Shown: in pieces, positions 39,002-47,919 of the stretch
Numbering within the stretch: the stretch's first letter is position 1
Layout of the letters: each line of letters starts with the position of its first letter
Source: JAFGCY01 sp964609245
GTDB lineage: Bacteria > 4484-113 > JAFGCY01
Assembly (NCBI GenBank): GCA_964609245.1
Contig: CAZSSB010000004.1
Location: 65,197-129,196 of the forward strand
Direction of reading: 5' to 3'
Length of the DNA stretch: 64,000 nucleotides
Program-made: the position numbers and the translations under genes
Notes under the pieces: generated by a model
What the model was told of the DNA's origin: nothing
What the model saw: the letters and a program-made list of their open reading frames with translations, nothing else
Databases searched by the model: none

Positions 39002-39010
39002 GTTATACCA
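39002..39010 (-). promoter_or_regulatory. Extended -10 element for the PPC-domain gene
   Basis: TGGTATAAC on the minus strand, about 30 nt before ATG 38973; it belongs to the recurrent TGGTATA set in this window. Confidence 0.5.
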
Positions 39011-39022
39011 TGTGGCGGTGCC

Positions 39023-39421
39023 CTAGCCCTCAAGGTCCATGCAGCTCAAGAGCCTGGCCCGGGCACGTGCCGGATCGATGGTGTACTTGTGCCCCAGTGC
39101 CCGCGAGCTGCTGGCGTGTTTGAGCTCACCGGCGATGGCCTGCAGGCGCTCGGCGGCGAAGGTCGCCAGCTCCCGCTGCACCTGCCCGATCCGACGCAGG
39201 CGCTCCTCCCTGGTGTGCGCCGGATCGCTGAGCACTTCGTCGTCCAGTCCGTCGAGACTTCGAAGCCGCGAGGACAGCTCGTTCGTCAGCGGCTCCAGAT
39301 CCTCCAGCTTGTCGCTGACCAGCACCGCCAGCAGCTCCGCCTGGATCTCCTCGATACGCCCCAGCAGCGTTTCCGGGCTGATTCGCTTGCTGAGGGGCGC
39401 GCTGTCGTTCCTGAGCGCCAT
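39023..39421 (-). CDS. Helical protein downstream of fliS, possibly a flagellar chaperone
   Basis: A 132-aa protein, almost entirely helical and charged (LLGRIEEIQAELLAVLVSD, TREERLRRIGQVQREL). It starts 4 nt after the fliS stop, so the two are an operon; FliT- or FlgN-type chaperones often occupy this slot, but no family motif is seen. The frame is open upstream into fliS; ATG 39421 is the natural start. Function inferred from position only. Confidence 0.5.
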   Translation of the reverse strand: MALRNDSAPLSKRISPETLLGRIEEIQAELLAVLVSDKLEDLEPLTNELSSRLRSLDGLDDEVLSDPAHTREERLRRIGQVQRELATFAAERLQAIAGELKHASSSRALGHKYTIDPARARARLLSCMDLEG

Positions 39422-39425
39422 GCTT

Positions 39426-39929
39426 TCAGCCTGTGATGTCCAGTGACTTGGAGCGCTTCTCGGCCTCAGCGGCGCCTCGGTCTTCTTCGCTTGCCTGCGC
39501 CGCAACCGCCGCCTGCGACTCGGCAGGCGCACTTGCCGCCGCCGGTGTCGCCGTCCCAGCGCCGTTAGTGAAGGCATCCCGCCAGGACTCCAGCAGGGGC
39601 TCGATGATCTCCTGGGCCTGCTTGAGCAGGGCCGGGTCCTTCTTGATATTCGCTTCCTTCAGCAGGTGGAGCACGTAGTCGTAGCACTGCTCCAGCCGCG
39701 CGGCAATCTCGCCGCCCTGCTCGAAGTCGAGCGTCGCCATCAACTCGGCGACGATCGCATAGGCGCGCAGGATGCCGTTGTGCGCCCCCTCCATGTCGCC
39801 CTGGGCGATGCAGTGCTGCGCGATGCGCATGAAGCGGATCGCTCCCTCGTACATCATTTCCACGAGCTTGAGCGGATCGGCCTGCGTCACCGCGGTCGCC
39901 TGGTAGTGCTTATAGTGATCCGTAGCCAT
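39426..39929 (-). CDS. fliS: Flagellar export chaperone FliS
   Basis: A 167-aa FliS: residues about 1-120 match the four-helix flagellin chaperone (DHYKHYQATAVTQADPLKLVEMMYEGAIRFM, split over helices 1-2, then LMATLDFEQGGEIAARLEQCYDY). The C-terminal 45 residues are an Ala/Glu-rich extension not seen in typical FliS (about 125-135 aa). It holds flagellin in the cytoplasm before export. ATG 39929 has GAGG upstream. Confidence 0.85.
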   Translation of the reverse strand: MATDHYKHYQATAVTQADPLKLVEMMYEGAIRFMRIAQHCIAQGDMEGAHNGILRAYAIVAELMATLDFEQGGEIAARLEQCYDYVLHLLKEANIKKDPALLKQAQEIIEPLLESWRDAFTNGAGTATPAAASAPAESQAAVAAQASEEDRGAAEAEKRSKSLDITG

Positions 39930-40054
39930 GCTGCCTCGGCGCTCCACCAGCTATATCGGCAACCGGAGCCCCCGACTACAGCCGATGGGACAGTGCCTGG
40001 CACAACTCCGGACCTGCGTTGGGGCCCGTGTGGCGCACGATGTCTCAGGGGTGC

Positions 40055-42391
40055 CTAGTTGACGCCCAGGCACTCCTTGACAGTGTTCTCCACGTTGCCG
40101 AATCCGTAGGAGGTCTTGCGGATGTGCCCGTCCTTGTCAACCACGATCATGTAGTCAAACGAGCCACTGAAACCGTAGGCTGACCACACACTCGACGGTG
40201 CACCCTTGAAGTTGTGCAGGTGCGTATAACCATTGGAACTGAAATGGCCCTTAACCCACGTGTTGGTGGTACTGCTGGTGCTGCCGATGATGTACAGCCC
40301 CTGGCTTGCGTAACTTGCTGCATCTGCTTCTAAACCCGGTAACCCCGAGATACAGCTGCTTCAACTGCTCTCCCAGCGTTCCATTACAACCACGTGTTCA
40401 CCGTCGGCGTAGTACGAGAACGGCCGGCTGGGCAGGATGCTGCCGCTGATCGACAGCGCTTCCAGGCACTCGGCATTGAAATCGATGAAGCTGCCATTGT
40501 CGCCCAGCGTTGTCTTGATGTTCTCGAAGGTCATATAGAGCGTCAGCGACTCAGAATCGGATGCCTCACCGTTGTAGGCGGTGCACGTCACCGTCACCGG
40601 CTCCACGGGCGTCCCCGGCTGCGGCTCCCAGGTGACACTGGGACCCGTTCCCTGAACCGGGCTCATCGGTGTCGATGTCTCCCAGACGTAGCTGGTTGCT
40701 GCCGGGGTGGTTGAGACCGTGATGTGCGACGGCATGCCGGGGTCACCCAGGTAGTAGTGCGTCGTCTTGTCGGTTGCCAGCGAGTTGATCACGATGGTTG
40801 CCGTGTACTCGCTGGGCGTATTCCCGACGATGTCCGAAGGATCGCCCTCGACACCCTCATTGCTGACGGCTGTCACGTAGTATTCGTAGTACATCCCTGC
40901 GGTCAGCCCCGTATCCGGATGACTGGTCTGGGTCTCGTTCTTCTCCACCAGGAAGCTGAACTCGGCCTCCCCCTGCGGCTTGCGATAGACGTTGTACTTA
41001 TCGACCGCACTGCCGTCGATCGGTGGGTCCCAGCTGACTTCGATCGCCTTGTCGACCATGATGTTGTTGTCAGCAACCGGGTTCTGGGGGATGCCCGGCG
41101 GCGGAGCGAAATAGGGGGTGATCGCCGCCGCCTGCACGTAGCCGCTGTACAGACTGGTGAAGTCCCGCGCCCGTACACGGTAGTCATAGTCCTGTTCCAC
41201 GAACGTCGGATCGTTGTCGGTGTAGGTCGTCGTGTTGCCAACCGCCACCGCCTCGCCCCAGGTGCTGTCCGCCGTGAGCTTCCGCTCTACCTCGTAGCCC
41301 GCCACATCCGCGCTCGGCGACTCAGTCCAGGTCAGCTGCACCGTCTGATGACCCGTACCGGAGGTGGACGTCGCCAGCACATCCGACGGATCCTCCGGTG
41401 GGCCCGGCACGTCGACGATCGTGGCCGGCTCGGAGACCGGTCCGGGATTGGCCAGGTCGTCCGAGGCCACCGGGCGCACGGTGAAGTCCACGCTGCCGCC
41501 CGGCAGGTTCGCGACGAAGGTGTACACAATCGGCTCTGTCACGTCATCGTCGAAGTTGGTGCGGTTGGCCGTGATGCCGGTCCCATATGCAGTGCTGCCC
41601 GTCTCATCCAGGTACAGGATGTAGCCGTTGCACCGGCTGCCGAAGTTGGCGCCGATCTGGGTGATGTCGGCCACCGTGATGCGGCCGTCCTTGTTGCCGT
41701 CCGCGAGCCCGATCCGCAGTGGGTCGGCATGCGTGGCGACCTCCATCTCGTAGTAGATCCCCAGTGGCGTGAGGTCGGCCACGCCGACCTCGCTGTCGTT
41801 GTTGTAATCCCCGACGTTCTTCTCCGTCCAGCGCAGCGTGGCGGTGGAACCATCCCCGGCCTGCTCAACGATCTGCAGGTCCGTCACCACGTTATAGGTG
41901 CCCTTGGGCGAGACCGAGACGCTACGGGAGATGCCCACGGGCCCAGCGGCGAACTGCACTGTTGCGAGGACTCCCTCACCGGTTCCCGCCACCGCATCAG
42001 AGTCAGTGATCTGGACGATGCCGACGGGAACAACATCAGCCAGGTCTGTCACCGCCAACGACAGAATCTGTCCTTCGCCGCCCAGAAAGCCTCCGATCTC
42101 AGCGCCAACCGGCTGGTAGCTGGTACCGTCGAAGTGCACCTCGAAGAACGCCGATTGCAGAGCCCGAGCCTCGGTCGCACGCACGGTCACGCTTGCCCCA
42201 GCGCCTTCCCATGCAACCTCCAGCACCGGCGTATACGATCCCTGCCCCTCCAGCGCCGTGACGCTGAACGCGCTCGCATCGCGCTCCGGAACGGGTGCAA
42301 CACCACGATTCGACGTCGCACACGCTACCAGCATACACAGCAGAGCGGCAACAGCGATGCCGGTCAATACGCGCACTTGCTTGTTACTCAT
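40055..42391 (-). CDS. Selenocysteine lipoprotein 1: cohesin-like, dockerin-like, FN3, Sec-thioredoxin
   Basis: A 778-aa protein if the in-frame TGA at 40361-40363 is read as selenocysteine (U677). Residues 1-24 are a lipoprotein signal (LVAC lipobox). Then cohesin-like (about 45-170), dockerin-like with two Ca2+ loops (DYNNDSEVGVADL, DGNKDGRITVADI; about 193-255), two FN3 domains (about 331-528), an Ig/PKD-like domain (about 530-625), and a TlpA/thioredoxin-like domain (about 626-778). The strand HVVVMERWESS leads into U-S-S-C, and VVDKDGHIRK follows. After TGA 101 codons remain open to TAG 40055-40057. The hairpin after the TGA fits a bacterial SECIS. Without recoding the protein would lose its redox domain. 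Confidence 0.82.
40335..40363 (-). promoter_or_regulatory. Sec UGA codon and SECIS-like hairpin of lipoprotein 1
   Basis: TGA (40363-40361) is followed at nt 12-16 by CTCGG, loop GGTTA (nt 17-21) and CCGGG (nt 22-26), a 5-bp stem. The loop starts with G and contains GU, 16 nt from the UGA, as in bacterial SECIS elements. Confidence 0.7.
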
Positions 42392-42450
42392 CTCACCACC
42401 TGGAATTGGCCATGCCAGCCGACCCGCGGCCAGTAGTTCTCATTACTTGG

Positions 42451-42477
42451 CGATTCCCTACTAGAATCTACCACATT
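42451..42477 (-). promoter_or_regulatory. Upstream box shared with lipoprotein 2
   Basis: On the minus strand AATGTGGTA, 10 nt, then GGGAATCG, 60-86 nt before the start codon. The same two blocks, 9 nt apart, precede lipoprotein 2 at 44999-45024. Probably a retained promoter. Confidence 0.45.
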
Positions 42478-42572
42478 CCGGGCCGATGTGAAACCACGCC
42501 TGGTCAGGGATTCCACCCCGCGGCCCTATCGATAGCTGCGTCTCAACAAGCGCCGGGGGCTGAATGCGACGA

Positions 42573-42597
42573 GGGCTTCGCCTGATGGGCGAAGCCC
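42573..42597 (-). terminator. Perfect 10-bp hairpin between lipoproteins 1 and 2
   Basis: GGGCTTCGCC (42573-42582), loop TGATG, GGCGAAGCCC (42588-42597). It lies 27 nt past the stop of lipoprotein 2, so it probably ends that transcript. The T-rich flank (CCTTTCCTTT) is on the plus-strand side, so it is not a textbook minus-strand terminator; it could also work bidirectionally. Confidence 0.5.
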
Positions 42598-42623
42598 CCT
42601 TTCCTTTCGGATAGCGATTACGC

Positions 42624-44948
42624 TTACTCAGCCACCCCGAGGCATTCCAGAATCGTCGGCTCGGCTAGCGAAAGCCAGTGATCGGCGTATCGAATGTAGC
42701 CGTCCCGGTCAATCACGAGCTTATAGGGAATGCTGCCGGGGTATCCGCAGTTATACCAGACCGCGTTGTTGAGGTCCGCATGGTAGTTGTGGAGCCACGT
42801 GTATCCATTCGTGCTGAAGTGACCCGAGGCCCACGTGTTGGTGGTTGTTCTGCTGTTGAGCACGATGTGCAGACCGTCGTCCGTGTACGCCTCGCACATC
42901 GCCTGCATGTCGGAGAACTCTCCAAGACAGCTGCCTCAACCACTCTCCCAGCGGTCGAATACCACCACATGCTCACCGTCGGCGTAGTACGTGAACGGCC
43001 GATCGGGGATCACCTCGCCGCTGAGCTCGATCGCCTCCAGGCAATCCTCAGTGAAGTTGATGAAGTGCCCCTCCTCTCCATATTGGTCGAGAATCGGAGC
43101 GTCCGTCACGTACAGGTCGATAGTGGCCGTATCCTCAGCCGTGCCTTTGTGGACGGTGCAGGTTACAGTCACCTTCACCGGATCCATCCCTGCTGTCGCC
43201 GACCAGGTTGCGGTGCTGTTGTCTCCGACCACCGCACCGCCGGTCGCGCTCCAGTCCACCTCGTCGGGCGTCTCGTCGGTGGTCACCAGCAGGTTCGATG
43301 CCGCTTCCGAGGCGTCGCTGCAGTGGGTCGTCTTGTCCGTGGTGAGCGACAGGATGTGAATCTCCGGCGCGTACACACTGGGCGTGTTGCCGGCCACGTT
43401 GCTCGGGTCGCTGTCTGCCTCGACGCCGAGTGAGACCACGTAGTACTCGTAGTACCAGCCCGGGGTCAGCCCGGTGTGCATGTGGTCCCGATACCCCTTG
43501 CCCTTCACGGCGATACTGCTGAACTCAGACTCCCCCTGCACCTTGCAGAAGACCTCGTACTGCGTCACCATGCTGTCATCACCAGGAGCCTCCCAACGCA
43601 CTTCAATCGCGTTGGGCGTCATCAATTGATTGTCCGCAACCACGCTGTGCGGCGGTGGCGGACCCTCGACGAAGTACGGGGTGACCTCGTTGGAGTACGC
43701 ATAGGTGCTGACAGCCCCGCTGAAGTCCCGGGCGTGCACGCGGTAGTCGTAGGGCTGCTCAACGAATGTCTCGTCGGTGTCAACGTACGCAGTCAACCCG
43801 CTGACCTCAATCGGCGCGCCCCAGATGCCGTCTGACACCAGTCTCCGTTCAATGACGTACTTCGACACGTCATCGCTGGGTGAGGGTGTCCATGTCAGAT
43901 TCACCGTCTGGTGGCCCGTCAACGAGTTGCTGGTAGCCACCAGGTTGCTCGGTGGATCAGGTGGGCCCTCCGTATGGACGACTTCCGCCGCGACCGAGAC
44001 CGGTCCAACCGGGCTACCTTCCTCTTCCATCGCGCGCACGGTGAACTGGGTGTAGCCCGCCGGCACGTTGGCCGTAAAGGTGTACTCGATAGGGTGCTGG
44101 GGATCGTCGGCGAAGTCCCCGCGATCGACCGTCATCCCACTGCTGTACTCCACGGTGCCGCCGCTGTCCGTGTACAGCTTGTAGCCCGTGCAGCGGTTAC
44201 CGAAGTTGGCCCCGATCTGTGTGATGTCGCCGATAGTGATCCAGCCGTCCCCGTTGCCGTCCGCAAGCCCGACCCGTTCTGGATCGCTGCTCTTGTCCAC
44301 TTCCTGCTCGTAGTAGACGCCGATCGGGGTCAGGTCGGGCACGCCAACTTCGCTGTCGTTGTTGTAGTCGCCGACGTTTCGCTGGGTCCACCACAGCGTG
44401 GCCGTACCGGCTTCCTGATCGATGATCTTCAGATCGTCGACCGCGTTATAGGGCTCCATCGGCACACCGGATACGCGGCGGCTCCCGCTGAACGGCTCGG
44501 CCCGAAATTGCACCGTCGCTAGTTCGCCCTCGCCGCTGCGAGGTGCCACCAGTGCGGATCCGATCTGCACGATGCCGATCGGCACGATATCGGGCTGGTC
44601 GGTCAGCGCCAGCGTGACAACCTGGCTCTCACCACCCAGGTAGTCGCCGAACTCCACTCGCTCAGGCGTGTATCTGCCGGCGTCGTAGTGCACGTGCAGC
44701 AGCGCTGCCGTCATCCCTTCCGCGCCAACCGCCCGCACCGTGACCGCCACTCCCGCATCGCCTTCCGTCACTGACAGAACCGGCGTGTACGTCCCCGCTA
44801 CCCCCACTGCCTCGGCCGCAAACGACGTACTGGCATCGCGGACTGGCTCGGTCAGAGTGCCACGATTACTCGTCGAGCATGCGGAGAGGACAAAAAGGAG
44901 AATCACCAAGAACGCGTAGCCGCAACATCGAGTCGCATCGCTCGTCAT
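42624..44948 (-). CDS. Selenocysteine lipoprotein 2: cohesin-like, dockerin-like, FN3, Sec-thioredoxin
   Basis: A 774-aa paralogue of lipoprotein 1 with in-frame TGA 42936-42938 as U671. Signal with LSAC lipobox; cohesin-like; dockerin-like (DYNNDSEVGVPDL, DGNGDGWITIGDI); two FN3 domains; Ig-like; then the thioredoxin-like domain. HVVVFDRWESG runs into U-G-S-C and LGEFSDMQAMCEAYTDDGL, the TlpA/redoxin order, with SIPYKLVIDRDGYIRY carrying the expected cis-Pro. 103 codons follow the TGA to TAA 42624-42626. ATG 44948 has AGGTGA 6 nt upstream; the open frame to 45146 is not part of the signal peptide. The 285-nt ORF after the TGA should not be annotated as a separate gene. Confidence 0.85.
42908..42938 (-). 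promoter_or_regulatory. Sec UGA codon and SECIS-like hairpin of lipoprotein 2
   Basis: After TGA: TGTC (nt 7-10), bulged TT, GGAG (13-16), loop AGTT (17-20), CTCC (21-24), GACA (25-28). Eight base pairs with a bulged UU on the 5' side and a GU-containing loop 16 nt from the UGA, very like bacterial SECIS structures. Confidence 0.78.
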
Positions 44949-44998
44949 GCCATCACCTGCGCTTCTTAGTCTTGCCTGCCGGTCGGCAGCAAGCTTCA

Positions 44999-45024
44999 CG
45001 ATTCCCACATAAAAGTACCACATT
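44999..45024 (-). promoter_or_regulatory. Upstream box shared with lipoprotein 1
   Basis: On the minus strand AATGTGGTA, 9 nt, then GGGAATCG, 51-76 nt before ATG 44948. See the matching box at 42451-42477. Confidence 0.45.
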
Positions 45025-45173
45025 TCGGCGTTGCAGGGAAGCGCGCAGGTCCAGCCCAGATGGTCCCGCCAGGTTGTCAGGCATACCCGTGGTCCGGTTT
45101 GTTGGTTGCGCCACGGACTGGCATCCTCACGGGCCACCGATGCCAATCGGCACTACATCAGCTTCGTTGCGTT

Positions 45174-47546
45174 CTAGGGATAGATTCCCAACAGCTTCTT
45201 GATGGCGGGTTCATAGGCCTGGAAGGCCGCGTCGCCCGGCCAAGCGTAAGTGTGCTTCCGCACATATCCATCGCGGTCAATCAGCAGGCACTCGGGATGG
45301 GCGGCGGACACACCCCAGCTCTTGAACCAGTTCGACCCCTGGAAACTTCCGCGCTGTTCGCAGTACGCATCGAACTGATCCACTGGTACGACTCCGTTGG
45401 TCCCCGCCTCAAACAGCGCTTTGGTCTTGTCGTAGCTGTCGGCACAGTCCATTACGACCTGGAAGCCGTCGTCGCCATAGTCATTACACCATTCGTCCAA
45501 GTATGGAAACTCCAACTTGCAGTAGCCTCAACTGGTATCGAATGTACCCAGCCATGTGACCCTGTCCGCAGTCATGTAATACTCGAACTGTCGTCCGGTG
45601 ATCAGGTCGCCGCCGTCGGTGAGCTTCTCCAGCAGTTCGTCGGACGGGGCGCCGGTCATGTACATCCCGTTGTCGCCGAACTCGGTCAGGATCGCATCGT
45701 CGGTCACGAACAGGTCGAGGGTGGCTGTATCCTGCACACTGCCCTTGTGCACGGTGCAGGTGACGGTGACCTTGGCCGGATTCATCGCTGCAGTCGGGGC
45801 CCAGGTCGCGGTGCTGTCCGCGCCGATTACCGTCCCGGCTGTGGCGCTCCAGTCGACGCTGTCAGGCGTCTCGTCAGTTGTCACCGTTAGGTTGGCAGCT
45901 GGTTCCGTGCCGCTGTTCAAGTGGGTCGTCTTATCCGTAGTCAGCGACAGGATGTGGATCTCCGGTGCATACACACTGGGCGTGTTGCCGGCAACGTTGC
46001 TGGGCTCGCTACTGGCTTCCGCCCCGACTGAGATCACGTAGTACTCGTAGTACCACCCTGGCGTCAGTCCGGTGTCCGTGTAGTCCCGGTAGCCCCTGGC
46101 CCTCGTCGCGATGTCACTGAACTCGTTCTCGCCTTGCGCCTTGCGTAAGACCTTGTACTGCGAGACCAGGCTGTCGTCGGCGGGCGCCTCCCAGCGTACT
46201 TCAATCGCGTTGGCGGTCGCCAGCTGGTTGTCCGCAACCACGCTGTGCGGCGCCGGCGGACCTGCCACGAAGTACGGAGTGACCTCGTTGGAGTATGCAT
46301 AGGTGCTGACCGCCCCCCCGAAGTCTCTGGCGTGCACCCGGTAGTCATACGGCTGCTCAAGCAAGTCGGAGTCCGTGTCCACATAGCTGGTCACGTTGCC
46401 GACTTCCAGCGGCGCGCCCCAGCTCCCGTCCGACACCAGTCTCCGCTCGACAACATAGGTTGAGACGTCGGCGCTCGGCGAGGGGCTCCAGGTGATCCGC
46501 ACCGTCTGATGCCCGGTCCCAGCATCGCTCGTGGCCGTCACGTTGCTGGGCGGGTCAGGTGCGCCGGGATCGTCCGCCACCTCCGCCGCGATCGAGACCG
46601 GCCCGACCTCCGCACCACCGTCCGCCACCGGCCGCACGGTGAACTTCGTGTAGCCCACCGGCACGTTCGCCACGTAGCTGTACTCGATCGGGTGCAGCGG
46701 ATCATCGTCGAAATCCTCGCGCAGCACCGTGATCGACGAGCCATACTCGCTGCCGCCCGCGGCATCGGTGTAAAGCTTGTAACCCGTCAGTTGGTTCCCG
46801 AAATTAGCGCCGATCTGGGTAATGTCCGCGACCGTGACCCGCCCATCGCCGTTCCCATCGGCCAGGCCAACGCGCAACGGATCGGAGCTGGTGGCCACTT
46901 CCTGCTCGTAGTAGATGCCCAGCGGAGTAAGGTCTGCCACGCCGACCAGGCTGTCATTGTTGTAGTCGCCAACGTTCTTCTCCGTCCACCACAGCGTCGC
47001 CGTCCCCGAATCCTGCGAGATGATCTTCAGGTCGTCCACGGCGTTGTACGTCCCGGTCGGCACCTGCGCTGCCTGGCGACCGCCAACGAACGGCGTCGCC
47101 CGGAAGAACACCGTGGCCAGCTCACCCGCCCCGGCCCGAGGCGCCACCTGCGCCGACCCAACCTGCACTACTCCCAGCGGGACTACGTCTGGCAGATCCG
47201 TGATCGCGAGCGTAACCACCTGCCCCTCGCCACCCAGGAACCCGCCGAACTCAACCCGCTCCGGTGTGTATCTTGCTCCGTCGTACTCCAGGTGCAGCAG
47301 GGCCTCCTGCATTTGCTCCGCGTCGACCGCACTCACCGCGACCGCGGTTTCGCCATCGCCATGGGAAACCGTCAGCACCGGTGTGTACGTTCCCCGGCCC
47401 TCCAGCGCGGTCACCGCGAAAGCGACGCTTGCGTCGCGGTCCGGGTCCGCCAGTGTCCCGCGATTGCTCGTGGCACATGCGGCAAGGGTCAACAGCAGCG
47501 CGAGTAGGAACGCATGGCGCCAAGGGCTCGATGCAGCAATCCTCAT
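45174..47546 (-). CDS. Selenocysteine lipoprotein 3: cohesin-like, dockerin-like, FN3, Sec-thioredoxin
   Basis: A 790-aa paralogue with in-frame TGA 45528-45530 as U673. LAAC lipobox, cohesin-like, dockerin-like (DYNNDSLVGVADL, DGNGDGRVTVADI), two FN3 domains, Ig-like, then the thioredoxin-like domain. RVTWLGTFDTS leads to U-G-Y-C, then EFPYLDEWCNDYGDDGFQVVMD and HPECLLIDRDGYVRK. 117 codons follow the TGA to TAG 45174-45176. The post-TGA part diverges most from the other two, yet keeps UxxC, the DRDG turn and the hairpin. ATG 47546 has GGTGGG upstream. It is the first of the three in transcription direction. Confidence 0.83.
45498..45530 (-). promoter_or_regulatory. Sec UGA codon and SECIS-like hairpin of lipoprotein 3
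   Basis: After TGA: CAAGT (nt 9-13) and TGGA (14-17), loop GTT (18-20), TCCA (21-24), one bulged T, ACTTG (26-30). A 9-bp stem with one bulge; the 3-nt loop starts with GU, 17 nt from the UGA. Confidence 0.75.
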
Positions 47547-47919
47547 GTCTACACCCACCTGAGTTTGATTGCACAGGCTGGCCGAAACCAGCCATCGAAA
47601 CCCCTGGGAACCCCCTAGCACCCGCCCGTGCGGCATGCGTGCTCTACAACACTATACCATACATGGCACGGTATCGTGTGACTATGGCCTAATCAGACTG
47701 GCAGTCGTGTAATTATGTGTGCACGGTCTGACAGCCCTGAGTTAATCCGCCGTGCGACGACGCAGCGAGATAGCTCTTTTGCTTACCGCACGGCCGTATG
47801 CATTGGCCCTTATACGGTGTATGGTATAAAAAACTACAGACACTAGATGTGCCCCCGCCACGTTCACCTGCATCCTGACCTGGCGCACGCCTATGAACTC
47901 CCCCCGCTTGCCCGGCGAC
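47547..47919. other. 373-nt intergenic region with several inverted repeats and promoter-like elements
   Basis: No credible coding sequence. Noticeably AT-richer than its surroundings. It holds a minus-strand extended -10 (TGGTATAGT, 47651-47659) suited to lipoprotein 3, ATACC/GGTAT inverted repeats around 47654-47674, CCGTAT/ATACGG around 47793-47816, and a plus-strand TGGTATAAA (47822-47830) with no plus-strand gene behind it. Confidence 0.5.

Noticed and set aside
40724..42436. 570-aa plus-strand open frame
   Set aside because: It is antisense to lipoprotein 1 and shows Arg/His/Val-rich composition typical of a GC-rich shadow frame.
42624..42908. Separate 94-aa gene starting at ATG 42908
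   Set aside because: It begins inside the thioredoxin-like domain of lipoprotein 2, has no ribosome site, and lacks the redox motif; it is the post-Sec part of that protein.
45174..45515. Separate 113-aa gene after lipoprotein 3
   Set aside because: It would start at a TTG just after the UxxC motif; the frame continues without interruption from the UGA, so it is the tail of lipoprotein 3.
40055..47546. Lipoprotein genes as pseudogenes or genome-wide UGA reassignment
   Set aside because: Three copies share the TGA at the same structural position with intact downstream frames, and TGA is a normal stop elsewhere (sufB, sufD, wecG-like, fliS).
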